This document shows positions 1 through 10,041 of a DNA stretch of 64,000 bases, in pieces; positions within the stretch are counted from its first letter, which is position 1, and every line of letters begins with the position of its first letter. Source of the DNA: Bemisia tabaci. Its lineage: Eukaryota; Arthropoda; Insecta; Hemiptera; Aleyrodidae. A program made the position numbers and the translations under genes. Under the pieces are notes generated by a model that worked only from the letters and a program-made list of their open reading frames with translations, was not told the DNA's origin and did no database searches. The stretch is from positions 52,116,157 through 52,180,156 of the forward strand of contig NC_092797.1 in assembly GCF_918797505.1 (NCBI RefSeq), given 5' to 3'.

Positions 1-317
1 CTCCACGAATGTCGGGCCATGTGATTTCGGCCGAAAGCCCGGCCATTCTTGTTAAAACAACGCATGTGTCCTTTGAATCTCGTTGGCTATACGTTGTTTT
101 TTACGTATTGCTTCGCCAATGCTGCTTTTTTGAGGGAGACCGGAGACCACTGCATGGGCATTCGAACGATGCCAAATCGACTTTCTGATTCAGTGATAAT
201 ACCAGTTTTTTTTAAAAATTTTAAGGAAAAATTGATACAGTTGAGCAATAGAGGCACATCCACATCGATGCATGGCTCGAGTCGGAAAATGAGTGTCTCT
301 ATTGCAACGCTGTGCCG

Positions 318-615
318 TCATTTTATTTTATCAAAAGATTCCGAAATAGTTTCGATTTGCCAAAGTTCCGAGATAAATTCCGATCTTTTCAAAAATTCCG
401 AAATACGTCCGGAGTCGTCCGGATTTAGTTCCGAGGATCGTCAAAGTTGATCAAACAGTCCCTAAATTTGATCAAATAAGTGGTCAAACTAGCAAAAAAC
501 CGCAGATTTCGAGGAAATTCCATAAATAGCTGAAAATTCTGGGAGAAGTTCCGATTTATAAAAAGTTCCGAATTTAGGGATTAATTCCGGGAAATTGCAA
601 CACTGTAATGCAACT
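318..615 (+). repeat. Dispersed repeat U, copy 1
   Basis: About 300 bp matching, in opposite orientation, the stretch at 10655-10945. Shared blocks in the same order are TCAAAAGATTC, GATTTGCCAAAGTTCCGAG, GGATTTAGTTCCGA, GATCGTCAAA and AATAGCTGAAAATTC. Many TTCCGAAAT-like motifs make it internally repetitive. No coding potential; probably a degenerate transposon of unknown class. Confidence 0.6.
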
Positions 616-1080
616 TTTCGAAATCTGCGATCATGTTTTATCGATACCTCGGTCGTTTCACATGCTTTTACGCGGGCAAATCCCACCGTTGCCAAGTTAC
701 GAGAATCAACTGTGAAAATTCGGCAACATGGGTGAATAAATCATCCGTTCGGTCACACCAGAGAGAGAAATATGGTCCGCTTTTAACGGCATGCTCCGGC
801 GGACCCCCATTAACCTGGACCATAACCCGGAGTTAATATTTATATTTCGGACCGGAGTCATGATATTTCGGAAACACCCCCTCCCCACCCTCCCCCACGC
901 TCCCTCACTCCTCGTCCCATGTCGTCGAAGCATCTCGTGGAATATGAATTCCCGATACTGTAAAATTGGGCTCCTTTATTTTTATTGGCTTCTCGAGCGG
1001 TGCTTTTTTACAGCAAGCCCAGGAACACAACGGCGAGCACTATTTATTTTTTATTAAACCAGCAGCGTTTCCGATCAGAC
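616..1080. other. No feature recognised
   Basis: Apparently unique sequence with pyrimidine-rich CCCTCC patches near 880-910. The short open frames are not supported by any recognisable motif. Confidence 0.4.
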
Positions 1081-1243
1081 CAGTGGCGAGGCGTGAATGA
1101 TCGATTATCGTTTTTTTCCCTTTTGAAGCTATGGTAAAGAATCGATTCTTGCGGTGTTCGTCGCTAACATCCCCTATATCGATCCCTCTCCATGCATAGG
1201 TTTAAATGGCAGATTAATCGATGTATCGCAAAGCTCGCCACCG
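1081..1243. mobile_element. Family D MITE (hAT-like), copy 1
   Basis: Starts CAGTGGCGAGGCGTG and ends CGCAAAGCTCGCCACCG, an eroded inverted repeat. It contains the family's internal blocks AGCTATGGTAAAGAATCGATT and GGTTTAAATGG. Target duplication is not visible because the right end is mutated. Confidence 0.75.
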
Positions 1244-1274
1244 TTCTCAGCGGAGAGGGAACGACTTTCTGGTA

Positions 1275-1610
1275 CACGGAGAAAAAAACTTCGTGCGTGG
1301 GACCCGAAGTTTAGGTCATATGGATCTCTGAAGTTTTCGGATTGAGCATCCGAACATTTCAGGTCCAGCTGCTGAGGTTTGGATCACTCATTTGTAACTT
1401 CGGTTCTTACATCAGAAGTACTTCGGTTTTCACATCCGAAAAACTTCGGTTCTCACATCTGAAGTACTTCAGATGTAAGAACTGAAGTTTCAGACGTGTG
1501 ATCCGAACCTCGACAGCTAGACATTAAATGTTCAGATGCTCAATCTCAAAACTTCAGAGATCCATATGACCTAAACTTCGGGTCCCTCGCACGAGGTTTT
1601 TTTCTCCGTG
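1275..1610. mobile_element. Foldback element V1 (CACGGAGAAAAA ends)
   Basis: A 336-bp near-palindrome. Both ends read CACGGAGAAAAAAAC on their own strand, and the arms run over 140 bp each through GGACCCGAAGTTTAGGTCAT and GGATCTCTGAAGTTTT. The centre contains several copies of GAAGTACTTC. It is flanked by TA on both sides (1273-1274, 1611-1612), consistent with a TA target duplication. Non-coding foldback transposon. Confidence 0.8.
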
Positions 1611-1911
1611 TAGATAGCGCTGTTTGGTAGCCGCTGACACATTCTCACATTTAAGCAGGAAGATAGAATTTGTTGAGCCCTAGAATTCAGGAAATGTAGA
1701 ACCGTGAGAAGCTGCACTTGGACATGACCATTACAAACTTTTCCATCGTTAAAGTTGGCAGTCGTACGAGAACGTAATTCCATCGTGAGGTTGGCAAATT
1801 GACTCAAACAATTCAATTTTCTACAAGGAAAAGGTTCTTCCACCGTACTCTAATATATTTAGGACGAGTCTCGACTACACTCAAATCCAGATTAGCACTT
1901 CTGATTGGCCG
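1611..1911. other. No feature recognised
   Basis: About 300 bp between two transposable elements. No repeat family, promoter or credible coding frame seen. Confidence 0.35.
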
Positions 1912-2074
1912 GTGGAGGCGGATCCAGCAATTTGGCAACATAGGATTTCCTCCAGTTAAACCTATTCTATATAATCGATTCTTGTCGGAGAACCTGACCC
2001 CTCTGAGAATCGATACATTTCCATAGGTTTAAATGGAGAAAATACAGTGTTGCCGAATGCCGATTTGCCGGATC
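1912..2074. mobile_element. Family I MITE, copy 1
   Basis: Shares with four other copies the ends GGCGGATCCAGCAA...TTGGCAACA, the block AATCGATACATTTCCATAGG, and the right half GTTTAAATGGAGAAAA...GTGTTGCC. Imperfect inverted repeats about 60 bp long. Non-autonomous. Confidence 0.7.
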
Positions 2075-2535
2075 TGCCAATTCGGTGGTGTGGGTTTGGT
2101 TCATCGACGGATGTTGCACCTCCACGTAAAAAATCCGATAAAATTCGGCTCCTGCTCGCGAGACCACCATTCTACTTGCGCCAAGTGACTAGCGAGACGG
2201 GGGATGAAAGTGGTCGGGGATTGGGGAAGGTCCGTGATGAGAACAAAAGATGGCAGCGGGTAGGGGTCGGCGCGAACCCCGGTTTCGGAGGAGAGGAACC
2301 GGGCGGTGCCGGTGCGGCGAGGACCCGCGGTGGCAGCTGTGCCGTTGCCATTGGGTCGGACTTTGGGTGGGGCTTAAGCGGCGGCGGCCCCGCACCCCCC
2401 CCCCCCCCCCCCCCCTCCCGGGCCCCGGGCAGGGCAACTGGATCCCGAAACGGGTCGGGTCGGCCCGGGCCTACCGGTTCACCCGTCATCTTGGGGTGGA
2501 TCAGGTCCTGGTCCTTGCCTCGTCTGCCTCCACTT
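2075..2535. other. GC-rich low-complexity block with poly-C tract
   Basis: GC-rich interval containing a 21-base C run (2395-2415) and GGCGGCGG runs. Long open frames exist on both strands at once because stop codons are rare in GC-rich DNA. Their products are Gly/Pro/Arg-rich with no domain, so I do not call a gene. Confidence 0.5.
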
Positions 2536-3332
2536 CTGCCGTGCTCAGGAAGAACGCCGTATGAACATTCAAGAGCTGCCAAATTTTTCTCCATAAAATG
2601 TTTATTTTTGAGGAAAGTTGTGAATATTTTTCCTTGAAATTTTCAGGAACTTGAGGTGCGATTGCGAACAAAATTATCTGAAGAATTGGAAGGAAAATAT
2701 TTATAAATTTACCAGGAAATGGACCACTAGATAAGATACGAATTTCAGCATTCTGATACATGTTTCTTATCCAAAATTTCTCGTAAAACACGATGCTCAC
2801 AACAAAATTTACCGAAATGAACTCCTTACGAAGATATTTAATGATTCTTGATGCGTGAATTCAAACCACCCGCTCATGAAAACTCAATGCTCTACGTGAT
2901 TCACACCCCGCGCTAAACGGTATCATGACAGTCTTTACGATATAAAAATCTGGCAACCTCAATCTTGACACTTTGGCTCAGCTATAGGAAATTGCTTACA
3001 GTTTGAACAACACATGGTGGGAAATGAACATTACTCGATTGAGAATCTTGTTGAAACCGTTGTAGTGCGCGATTTTACTCACGTGGACCTTTGAGTTTCT
3101 TATCAGCAGGCAGTTCAAATTCCTCGTGACCAATGTGAAATAAAAACTTTAATATCTTTGTTAGGAGTTGGTTTCAGTCATTTTAGTTGCGCGAATCGTG
3201 TTCTGCGTGAAGTTTTGGTTAAAAAACATGTATCAGAATGCTTAAATTCGTACCTTGTCTAGTGGTCCATTTGTGTATTATCAAAAAGGCAACGCCCGAA
3301 GGATCGTACGGCGTTTTTCCTTAGCACGGCAG
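2536..3332. mobile_element. Family A MITE, copy 1, split by element W
   Basis: Left part (2536-2719) begins CTGCCGTGCTCAGGAAGAAC and the right part (3270-3332) ends TTCCTTAGCACGGCAG. Read together they give the family A length of about 247 bp. The interruption is the 550-bp element W. Flanks ACTT/ACCT do not give a clean 4-bp duplication. Confidence 0.85.
2720..3269. mobile_element. Element W nested in family A
   Basis: A 550-bp insertion with inverted repeats of more than 70 bp. Both ends begin TGGACCACTAGA(T/C)AAG and continue through GCATTCTGATACATGTTT to AAAACACGA or AGAACACGA. The interior has no coding frame. No unambiguous target duplication; the flanks are AA and TT. Confidence 0.85.
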
Positions 3333-3378
3333 ACCTGGCATGGCGTGCTTTGCAATAAATTGATTAATCTGCCGTCTA
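3333..3378. mobile_element. Family D fragment
   Basis: Reads CTGGCATGGCGTGCTTTGCAATAAATTGAT-like sequence, matching the first 45 bases of intact D copies, and then stops. A truncated left end directly after the family A copy. Confidence 0.6.
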
Positions 3379-3386
3379 AAACTACA

Positions 3387-3527
3387 CTGCCATGCTATGA
3401 AAAAACGACGTATGAGCCTTCAGGCGTTGCCAAATTTCCCCTGGCAAACCACTAATTTTCAGGAAAATTATTAAATGTTTGTCTACCAATTTCTCAGATA
3501 ATTTTGTTTGTAATTTGGTGTATGGGG
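3387..3527. mobile_element. Family A MITE, left part
   Basis: Starts CTGCCATGCTATGAAAAAAC and follows the family through AGGCGTTGCCAAATTTCC to TTTGTAATTTG, then is cut where family B-like sequence begins. It is closest to the copy at 59837. Confidence 0.75.
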
Positions 3528-3555
3528 CGGGGTTTCGGTAATGTAATGTATTCGG

Positions 3556-4258
3556 TAAAAATGTAAGACGCGATGCCGTGAGTTGTGAACTCGCAATGCT
3601 CTGCTCTAGTTTGAAGCAACATTACAAATAAGACAAACGCAAACAAACACAATATGGATATAAAGCGAGTGAAAGGATGCGCGTTAACGACGGCGCAGAG
3701 ATACAACTATTCGTACTTGATAGACGTCCGTGCTGCATCTGAAAAATTGAAGGCGCGATGACGCGAACCGTGAGCTCTCAATGCTTTATGCTGTCAATGA
3801 AGCGTCGCTCTGATTCGGAAGAAAAGTTTAAAACAGGCCTGAAGACATCTCTCCTACCTTCGGCTGTATTACTCACGTAGTGATTGAAACACCATTACGA
3901 ATAAGACAAACGGAAACAAACACAATATGGAAAAAGAGAGATGGAAAGGATGCGTGTTTACAACGGCGCAGAGATACAACTATTCGTACTTGATGGGCGT
4001 CCGTGCTGCATTCGAAAAATTGAAGGCGCGATAACGCGAACCGTGAGCTCTCAATGCTGTGCTTTACTTTCAATTTTGCAATTTTTACTCCGTGCGATCG
4101 ATAAACTTTGAACCTGAAAATAGCGTAAACTTGTGCTGATTTGCCAAAATTTTCTGAGCCCCTCTCCACGTAGGGAATGCCCTACCAGGAAATATCACAT
4201 TACGCCCCTTTAACCAGCCAAGGGTCTACGCCCTCAGATACGAGCCAGTCCGACCCTG
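3556..4258 (+). repeat. Family B element, copy 1, two tandem subunits
   Basis: Two subunits about 273 bp apart (CGGCGCAGAG at 3691 and 3964) each carry GATACAACTATTCGTACTTG and a GACGTCCGTGCTGCAT-type block, with GAAAAATTGAAGGCGCG. It ends with GCCAGTCCGACCCTG, the complement of the CAGGGT(C/T)GGACT end also seen at 18272 and 57826. No transposase coding. The end abuts family C directly. Confidence 0.75.
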
Positions 4259-4470
4259 GGCTGATCGTCGAAATTGATAGACAAAGCGATAGACAAAGAA
4301 GACACAAGGAGTATGGTGTAATCTTATTGGTTGAAATGGGTGGTTCTAGTGCAATATTACCTATCTCCTTTTGTCCAATGCAACCACCCACTTCTACTAA
4401 TAGGATCCCTCCGTTTCCTTTTTGTCTTCTTTGTCTACCGCTTAGTCTTCAAATTTCAGCAATCAGGCTT
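4259..4470. mobile_element. Family C MITE, copy 1
   Basis: Inverted arms GATAGACAAAGCGATAGAC... and ...GTCTTCTTTGTCTACCG, with internal ATCTTATTGGTTGAAATGGG. Slightly shorter than the 270-280 bp copies because part of the middle is missing. Confidence 0.7.
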
Positions 4471-5195
4471 CGGGTTGTTCACAGGTTTGGAAAATTTCGG
4501 GAAATTTCACTAGGACTGAAGAATCGAGGATAAGTCACGAATTCACGGGATAGGCTGAAACGGAGGGGTATCTCTAAGGCCGAATTGAGACTGAATTTTC
4601 TCAATTCTACAATTTTTCGCCCATTGAAAGGTCTATAATAACCAGAATGCATCGTGATTTGGTCATTTTCAATCTCTTTTCGGACCCAAGCAGGACCGGA
4701 TTAGTGCCAAAGGACCCGGGTGCTAGTCATAAGGAGAATCAAATCCTTAAATTCAAAAGGCCCATGACACCCAAAATTCTAGTTCCATAGGGAGCATTTC
4801 AAGTAAACTACGAGTATAACTGTGTCCCTTGAACATTTTAATTTTTCCGAATTGATGTGTTTTCATTACCACCGTTTCAATTATTTCATGCAGGGATGGG
4901 AAATGTAAGTTTAGTAAAACGATGGGAAGGTGAGGGCTTTTAATTTCCAAACTTTGGTTTTTCTACTGTCATACCTCTTTTGAGCAAGTGCACACAGTAA
5001 TTTTTCTCGAGTCAAAAAGGCAGGAAATTTCTCTTGAAAGGCCAGGGAAAAGTCCGGAGAAGTCAGGGAATTTTAAAATTCTCATCTTTTGGTCCCCTGA
5101 CTGTTTACAACCTCCCAGAAAGTGCATGTGGAAGATGTGAACTTACCAGATTTTTTCCCTTCGCTTTTTGTACTGCGCAGTGGCCCAAAACTGTA
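4471..5195. other. Mostly unique; short AGTCAGGGAATTTT fragment
   Basis: No gene or intact element. At about 5014-5085 there is a fragment with CCAGGGAAAAGTCCGG and AGTCAGGGAATTTTAAAA, the motif that dominates the minisatellite at 28.1-28.9 kb. Confidence 0.4.
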
Positions 5196-5377
5196 CTGCC
5201 ATGCCAAGGAAGAACGTCGCGTAAACATTCGAGAGTCGCCGAATTTCCTCCGATAAAATGTTCATTTATAAGGAAAGTTAAGAATATTTTCCCTCCAAAT
5301 TTTCAGAAACTTTAGTTGAGATTCTGAGTGAAAGTATCTGAAAAATTTGAAAGAAAATATTTATAAGTTTACCAGGA

Positions 5378-5592
5378 CTCTTTACTCTCCCCCCTCCTCC
5401 CCCCTCAGTTTTGCACTGGTACTCATTAGAGTTAAAAAAAATGTGTTTGACTAATTTTTATTTTTGGAAGTTCTTGGCTTTGATTTCCCCGCGGAACACT
5501 GTGGGCCCAGCACCATTTCTCCACCTTGTTACATAGAGTATTCGGGCATCTTCTTAGTTGTTTTTTTTTTTTTTTTTTCATATTTACCAGGA
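5378..5592. mobile_element. Insertion with 10-bp target duplication
   Basis: The 10-mer TTTACCAGGA stands at 5368-5377 and again at 5583-5592, so 205 bp of foreign sequence plus one duplicate lies between. The insert has a CTCCCCCC-rich left part and about 18 T residues close to the right end. A duplication of this length is more typical of retroposition than of MITE movement. No coding frame and no recognised SINE head. Confidence 0.65.
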
Positions 5593-5644
5593 TATTCGTG
5601 TTTCATCAAAGAAAATTTGGCAACGTCCGGAGGTTTATACGGCG

Positions 5645-5873
5645 CACTGGAAAAAAAACACATCGGATCTAGAGTCCAGACTCTTAAAAACATCGACAAG
5701 AAAAAAGTACTCTTGATTCAATCAGAATCTAGCTTAAATCAAGAACCAAGCCTCTTAATTTAAGTGGATTTCGTTTTGATTCAAGCAAAAATCCGATTGA
5801 ATCAAGAGTATTTTTTCTCGTCAATGTTTTCAAGAGTCTAGACTCTAAATCCAATGTGTTTTTTTTTCAAGTG
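5645..5873. mobile_element. CACTG-ended foldback element V2
   Basis: A 229-bp palindromic element. Ends read CACTGGAAAAAAAACACAT and CACTTGAAAAAAAAACACAT on their own strands. The arms continue through GAGTC(C/T)AGACTCTT and CTCTTGATTCAATC to meet near the middle. Flanked by CG on both sides. CACT ends with 2-3 bp duplications are known for the CACTA/EnSpm superfamily; that placement is inference. Confidence 0.75.
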
Positions 5874-5894
5874 CGTTTTCCTTTAGCACGGCAG

Positions 5895-6358
5895 TGTGCC
5901 TTCAGCGCAATTTACATTTGAAATAGGTCCGATGGGCTCGTTAACTTTTAGAAATTGGGTCCTCTGGGTTACCGAATATCTTGACAGGAGCTTTTGGAGG
6001 AAGGGAGGGAGGAAGAAGGGGGGGGGGGGTTTCCACGAAATCGTTAAGCTCCCCCTCGAATGTGCCTACGCTCGGGTGCATTTACGGATGGCGGAACTGG
6101 GTCAGGAGGAAAAGGGAATCCCCCGCGCCCCAGTTCGCATTGGAATCGTCCTCAACTCGCGCCAGATAACGCTGATTTTTATGGCAGCGTATCTCTTCCT
6201 CCTCTGAAAACACAATAAAAGTAAATGCACCCGACGCCTGGAAACTGTACGTTCGGGCCCGATTACACCCATTTTTGGGAAGCCACAACCGACCCGGGAT
6301 TGACATCAAAACTTGCGAGTTTGCCAAGTGCATCGTTCCGGAAATGGAGAAGTTGCAT
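5895..6358. other. No gene; G tract
   Basis: Contains a G run of about 10 (6020-6030) and otherwise unassigned sequence. Overlapping short frames on both strands lack motifs. Confidence 0.35.
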
Positions 6359-6456
6359 GTGTGAGGAATTTGCGATTTGACTATTGATTCTAATGTAAAA
6401 TTTCGCGAGAAACACGATGGTGCCACTGGTTTTCTCTGAAATCAACTCCCAAGCTC
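6359..6456 (+). repeat. Duplicated left arm of element X
   Basis: About 98-105 bp that looks identical to the left arm of the palindrome at 6650 (TGTGAGGAATTTGCG through ATCAACTCCCAAGCTC), in direct orientation and 291 bp upstream. Lack of divergence indicates a recent duplication or gene conversion. Confidence 0.8.
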
Positions 6457-6649
6457 GTTAAGACACGAGATGAGGGAAGATATCTACCGATACAACAACA
6501 TCGCTTTATCGGATCAATCGAAGCTTGTGGACCGATGTAAATATATGTTGTTCGAATGGACGTGTACTCGAGCTCCGCGTTATGTTTGTTGCCTATGCTG
6601 CAAAATTGAAGGAGAACCTCAAGTGGTCGACATCAATGGAGATGTTGCA

Positions 6650-7128
6650 TGTGTGAGGAATTTGCGATTTGACTATTGATTCTAATGTAAAATTTCGCGA
6701 GAAACACGATGGTGCCACTGGTTTTCTCTGAAATCAACTCCCAAGCTCAAAAAACGCTCTCAAAGTTGAGGCTGTAATGGAGGGGATATCCCACGCTATC
6801 CCGAGAGTCCACCTCTACGTCAAGACCAACTCTCCATGCAGAGATAGGGAGCAAATACATTGACAGGGCTGCCACTTCATTTGGGGACTCTAAAATTGAA
6901 AACGCGGCAACCCTGCTAATGTATTTGCTCCCTATCTCTGCATGGAGAGTTTGTTTCGATGTAGACGTGGACCCTCCAGATAGCATGGGATATACCCTCC
7001 ATTACGCCCGCAACTTTGAGAGCTTTTTTTGAGCTCAGGAGTTGATTTCAGGGAAAACCAGTGACTCCATCATTTTCTCGCGAACTTTTACACATGAATC
7101 AAGAGTCAAATCGCGAATTCCTCACACA
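6650..7128. mobile_element. Large foldback element X
   Basis: A 479-bp near-palindrome bounded by TGTGTGAGGAATTTGCG and its complement CGCGAATTCCTCACACA. Arms of about 210 bp share AATCAACTCC, AACTTTGAGAGC and CTCCATGCAGAGATAGGGAG, separated by a roughly 50-bp unpaired centre (about 6865-6915). Only short frames cross it, so it is a non-autonomous foldback transposon. Confidence 0.8.
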
Positions 7129-8787
7129 ATAAGCCCCCTCTCTCCCCTTCCTCGCCTGGCGAGGGGTGTTTAAAAAATCCGATATTTGACGCAATGTATT
7201 TTATGAGCGGCCCCAAAGAGGAAAATTTTCGGTTTGTCATAAGAGCCGTCTCATTGCATGCGTCCAATTTTTTTTTTCTTTCTTTCTTTCTTTTTTCAGT
7301 TTTAGTCAAATATTAAAATTGCCTCAAAATTATCGGAAAGAGTTTCTCCCTATGCCCTCGAAATCGTATTTTTCCCATTTTTTCATTTTCATACTCGGAG
7401 TTAGCTTTAAAATACTAATAAACGCCAGTTCGTCGGAAATGATTTCAGGAGTTTTGACCCCAGATGTATGCTTCATACTCGATGTATCACTTGTTTTTGA
7501 GCAAGTTCAGCATCATTATAAGAAAGTTGATATTTTTAGAGGGCGCAACATGCTTTACCGGACTCTGAGTACTCTGTCGCTTTAAGGCTTAATGATTGAT
7601 ATGGTCGTGAGCGGGCGGGAGATTCATTCCCTGTATTTCCGATACGAAAAAATCATAGACAAAGAAATTAAATTTTCATTATCTCTCCTCTGAAATTTTG
7701 TATGAATGTCAAGAGCATCATGCTTTTGAGATGGTTTTTATGTAGATTCTAAGGAAATGAAACCCATAGTAAAGGTCAGATTCTTCCATTAGAAACTGGA
7801 CCCATGGAAGTATTAACGGAGCCTCCTTATGTCCCGTTATTTATGTCTTCCATAAATTACGTTCTGTTTTCCGATTTTCGTAATTTTTTTTTGTGAACCG
7901 GACAGGAAAACTCTGAGAAAACCTGGTTCCTCAGCCGCAGGGAAGATTTTCGGTTCCAACCTGGCACTTCATGATAAGTTCAGTCCTTCTGATTATGTTT
8001 GACACTCAATTTGGGTTACTGACATTAATTATCGCTCAAGGTTAAACTTTTTAAAACCAAAAATATCAATCGGGTTTCAGTGGACCCCAATCCTCACCCC
8101 CCCCCCCCGCTTTGTTTTCTCCTCTTGCTTGGTGACAGCTCCAAGTTGTGTAAAAATAGGAATCCTCAACTGAATCTGGAAGCATGTCCATGATTCCTTG
8201 TCTGAAAGTGTCGGTGTCGGTCTAGCTCGAAAACTCTTGGGGTCCGGACACGTTTTCTGGGCCCATCCTCTCGAGTGGGGCCAATCCAAGTAACCAAAAG
8301 TCCTCTTTATGTGGGGTTTTCAAACTTTCAGGACCCCATGATCCCTCCGTTAGAATTGTTGTTGTGTTGAGGGGCCATAGCACCCCTGTTCAAACCGCCC
8401 CTGTTGTCCGAGCAGGACGAGAGGTTTCATTGAAAGGGGGGGGGGGGGGTTGCTGCATTGGAAATTTAACCTCTTTCAGACTACTCTTTCAGTGAATTTG
8501 AAGTCTAGTCCGAGGAACTATCCACCTTGAAACGAATTCCGTCCCTTAAAACTGGGCTGAATTGGGGCTCCTGGCTCCTGAGCGGGACGAAGGGTAGGAA
8601 CAAAGGACAAGAGAGGCTGGGAAATGTCGCAAGTAGTTGCTCAATATGCAGTAGGAAGAGAGCTGTGACGCGAACGGACCAACGCGCGACATCGCATCGA
8701 TTAGAAAGGGCCATCCGAGCTGGCTTTGTTCATGCAGATCAATTTGTGAAGAGCCGGCCGCAGAGGCGGAGGGGGCGGAGGAGGGGG
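7129..8787. other. Largely unique DNA without a recognised gene
   Basis: About 1.65 kb. Contains a CT/T-rich stretch (7268-7300), a C run (about 8096-8108) and a G run (about 8438-8450). No transposon family from this window recurs here. Open frames are below 95 codons and carry no motif. Confidence 0.45.
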
Positions 8788-8866
8788 AGACGTCAAGTAT
8801 GAAAATGGCCCAATTTTTCGGCCGGGGTCCGACCCGAGCGCGAAATTGGGCCAAAGTAGGCCAGAG

Positions 8867-8874
8867 TGACGTCA
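8867..8874. promoter_or_regulatory. Perfect CRE (TGACGTCA)
   Basis: The palindrome TGACGTCA is the consensus site for CREB/ATF-type bZIP factors. A GACGTCA half-site lies about 80 bp upstream near 8788. Site presence is direct; use is inference. Confidence 0.5.
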
Positions 8875-9257
8875 GATGCACATTGCACAAGCGCCGCGGC
8901 TCCATGGGGAAGGTCCGCTAGGAAGCGCCGCCCGAAGCGAGCAGTGCGCTCCCTGGGCGGAAATTCGGGCTCCGCGTGGCCGCCCCGCCAGCGCACTCTT
9001 CTGGCCCTTACAGCCGTTCCGAGCCACCGAATTCGAATCTCCCCGTGAACAAATCGTATGTTAATCTCTCTCGCGATTTGACCTCTCGGAAATTCATTTC
9101 GCCGGACCTGTGATGACACTTGTTGGATTACCACTCGATCTGTTCCGAGTTTTGTTTGGTTTTCGTGCGTTCCGCCTCGAGTGGCTCCCAGAGCCTCACC
9201 TCGTGACAATCCACCACCCATTCTCGTTTTTTTGCTTCGTTCCGACACTTTCGCCGA

Positions 9258-9472
9258 GCTTTTGAGGTTAGAATTGCCTCTGCCACTCACGTCTCCGACT
9301 CGAGGGACCGAAAACGGTGCTGAGGCTCCGGTATTCCCAATAAAATTTAACACGAGGTTCTTCCACTCGTCGAGATTCCACGTTATTGAGGAGGGTTTCG
9401 CTGTTTGGAGGTTAGAGGCGCCTGTGGTCATCACCCATCCGGCTCGAGGGACCATAAACGGTCAGCTGTGAG
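9258..9472 (+). repeat. Imperfect 144-bp tandem duplication
   Basis: GAGGTTAGA at 9264 recurs at 9408, and CGAGGGACC at 9301 recurs at 9445, both 144 bp later. About 57 bases (9264-9320 and 9408-9464) are clearly alike. The duplication lies within the candidate first exon and ends near the splice-donor consensus. Confidence 0.6.
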
Positions 9473-9478
9473 GTAAGG
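9473..9478 (+). other. Candidate 5' splice site
   Basis: CTGTGAG|GTAAGG matches the eukaryotic donor consensus strongly. It sits at the downstream edge of the CpG-rich block, where a first exon would end. No matching coding acceptor was found in the window. Confidence 0.3.
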
Positions 9479-9703
9479 TTCTTCTTCGTTATCACTACCG
9501 CATGGTGTCCTTTCCTGGCTGTGTTTTTCGTCGGCGTCGAAGGTGTGAGATTCTCCGAGCACGGCGTCGTGAGCGACTGGAGACCGTCGGTCCCGACAAT
9601 GGGAGCAACTTTTTAGCGCCCGCGATCACATGATACGCCACGCGGGTGGGGCGCGGGTAGCGGGGGGAGCTTGCTGCCACTACAGCCTTCACTCATCGCC
9701 GCC

Positions 9704-9939
9704 GCACAGTGGAGCGAGGCGATTGGAGACCGTCGAACTTGAAATATTTGACTAAAACTGCAAATTTTGATGTTTATTTCGTCACATTCTATATTATAAA
9801 GGGTGTTTTAAGAGGAGAATTTTACGAGGAAACCAATGAAGCCACTTTTAGAACCTCAAATTTTGTATAAACGGAGTTATAAGCGTTTAAACGGTTCAGA
9901 ATTTTGTCTGACCTCTCTTATTGAGTAGATCCACTGTGC
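9704..9939. mobile_element. Family G MITE, copy 1
   Basis: Ends GCACAGTGGAGCGAG and GATCCACTGTGC are inverted repeats. The interior has TTTGACTAAAACTGCAAATT and GTATAAACGGAGTTATAAGC. Flanked by GCC on each side (or GCCGCC), consistent with a 3-bp or longer target duplication. Confidence 0.8.
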
Positions 9940-10041
9940 GCCGCCGAGCGACCTACCCAAGGCAATGGCAACGTGCGCTTTTTCGTCGGGTTGACCCATG
10001 ATCGGGACTCACTTTTGCCTCGTAGGCAGAGCACAGGAATA

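Larger units (their letters stand above)
5196..5894. mobile_element. Family A MITE, copy 3, with two insertions
   Basis: Begins CTGCCATGCCAAGGAAGAAC and ends CCTTTAGCACGGCAG, flanked by TGTA/TGTG (one mismatch in the 4-bp duplication). The body is split twice, at 5378-5592 and inside the right inverted repeat at 5645-5873. Removing both leaves a normal family A of about 255 bp. Confidence 0.85.
8788..9472 (+). promoter_or_regulatory. CpG-rich promoter / first-exon candidate
   Basis: About 680 bp rich in CG dinucleotides, against an AT-rich and CpG-poor background. It contains a perfect CRE at 8867, the 14-mer GATGCACATTGCAC at 8875-8888 (also present in the CpG-rich block at 29.3 kb), and at its right edge a splice-donor consensus (GAG|GTAAGG). 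This fits a promoter and untranslated first exon on the plus strand. A 96-codon frame at 9181-9471 stops just before the donor but shows no domain, so I treat the region as non-coding. Confidence 0.45.

Noticed and set aside
2047..2637. 196-codon plus-strand open frame, the longest in the window
   Set aside because: It spans a family I tail, a poly-C tract and the start of a family A element. The product is Gly/Pro/Arg low complexity with no motif, and overlapping minus-strand frames are equally long.
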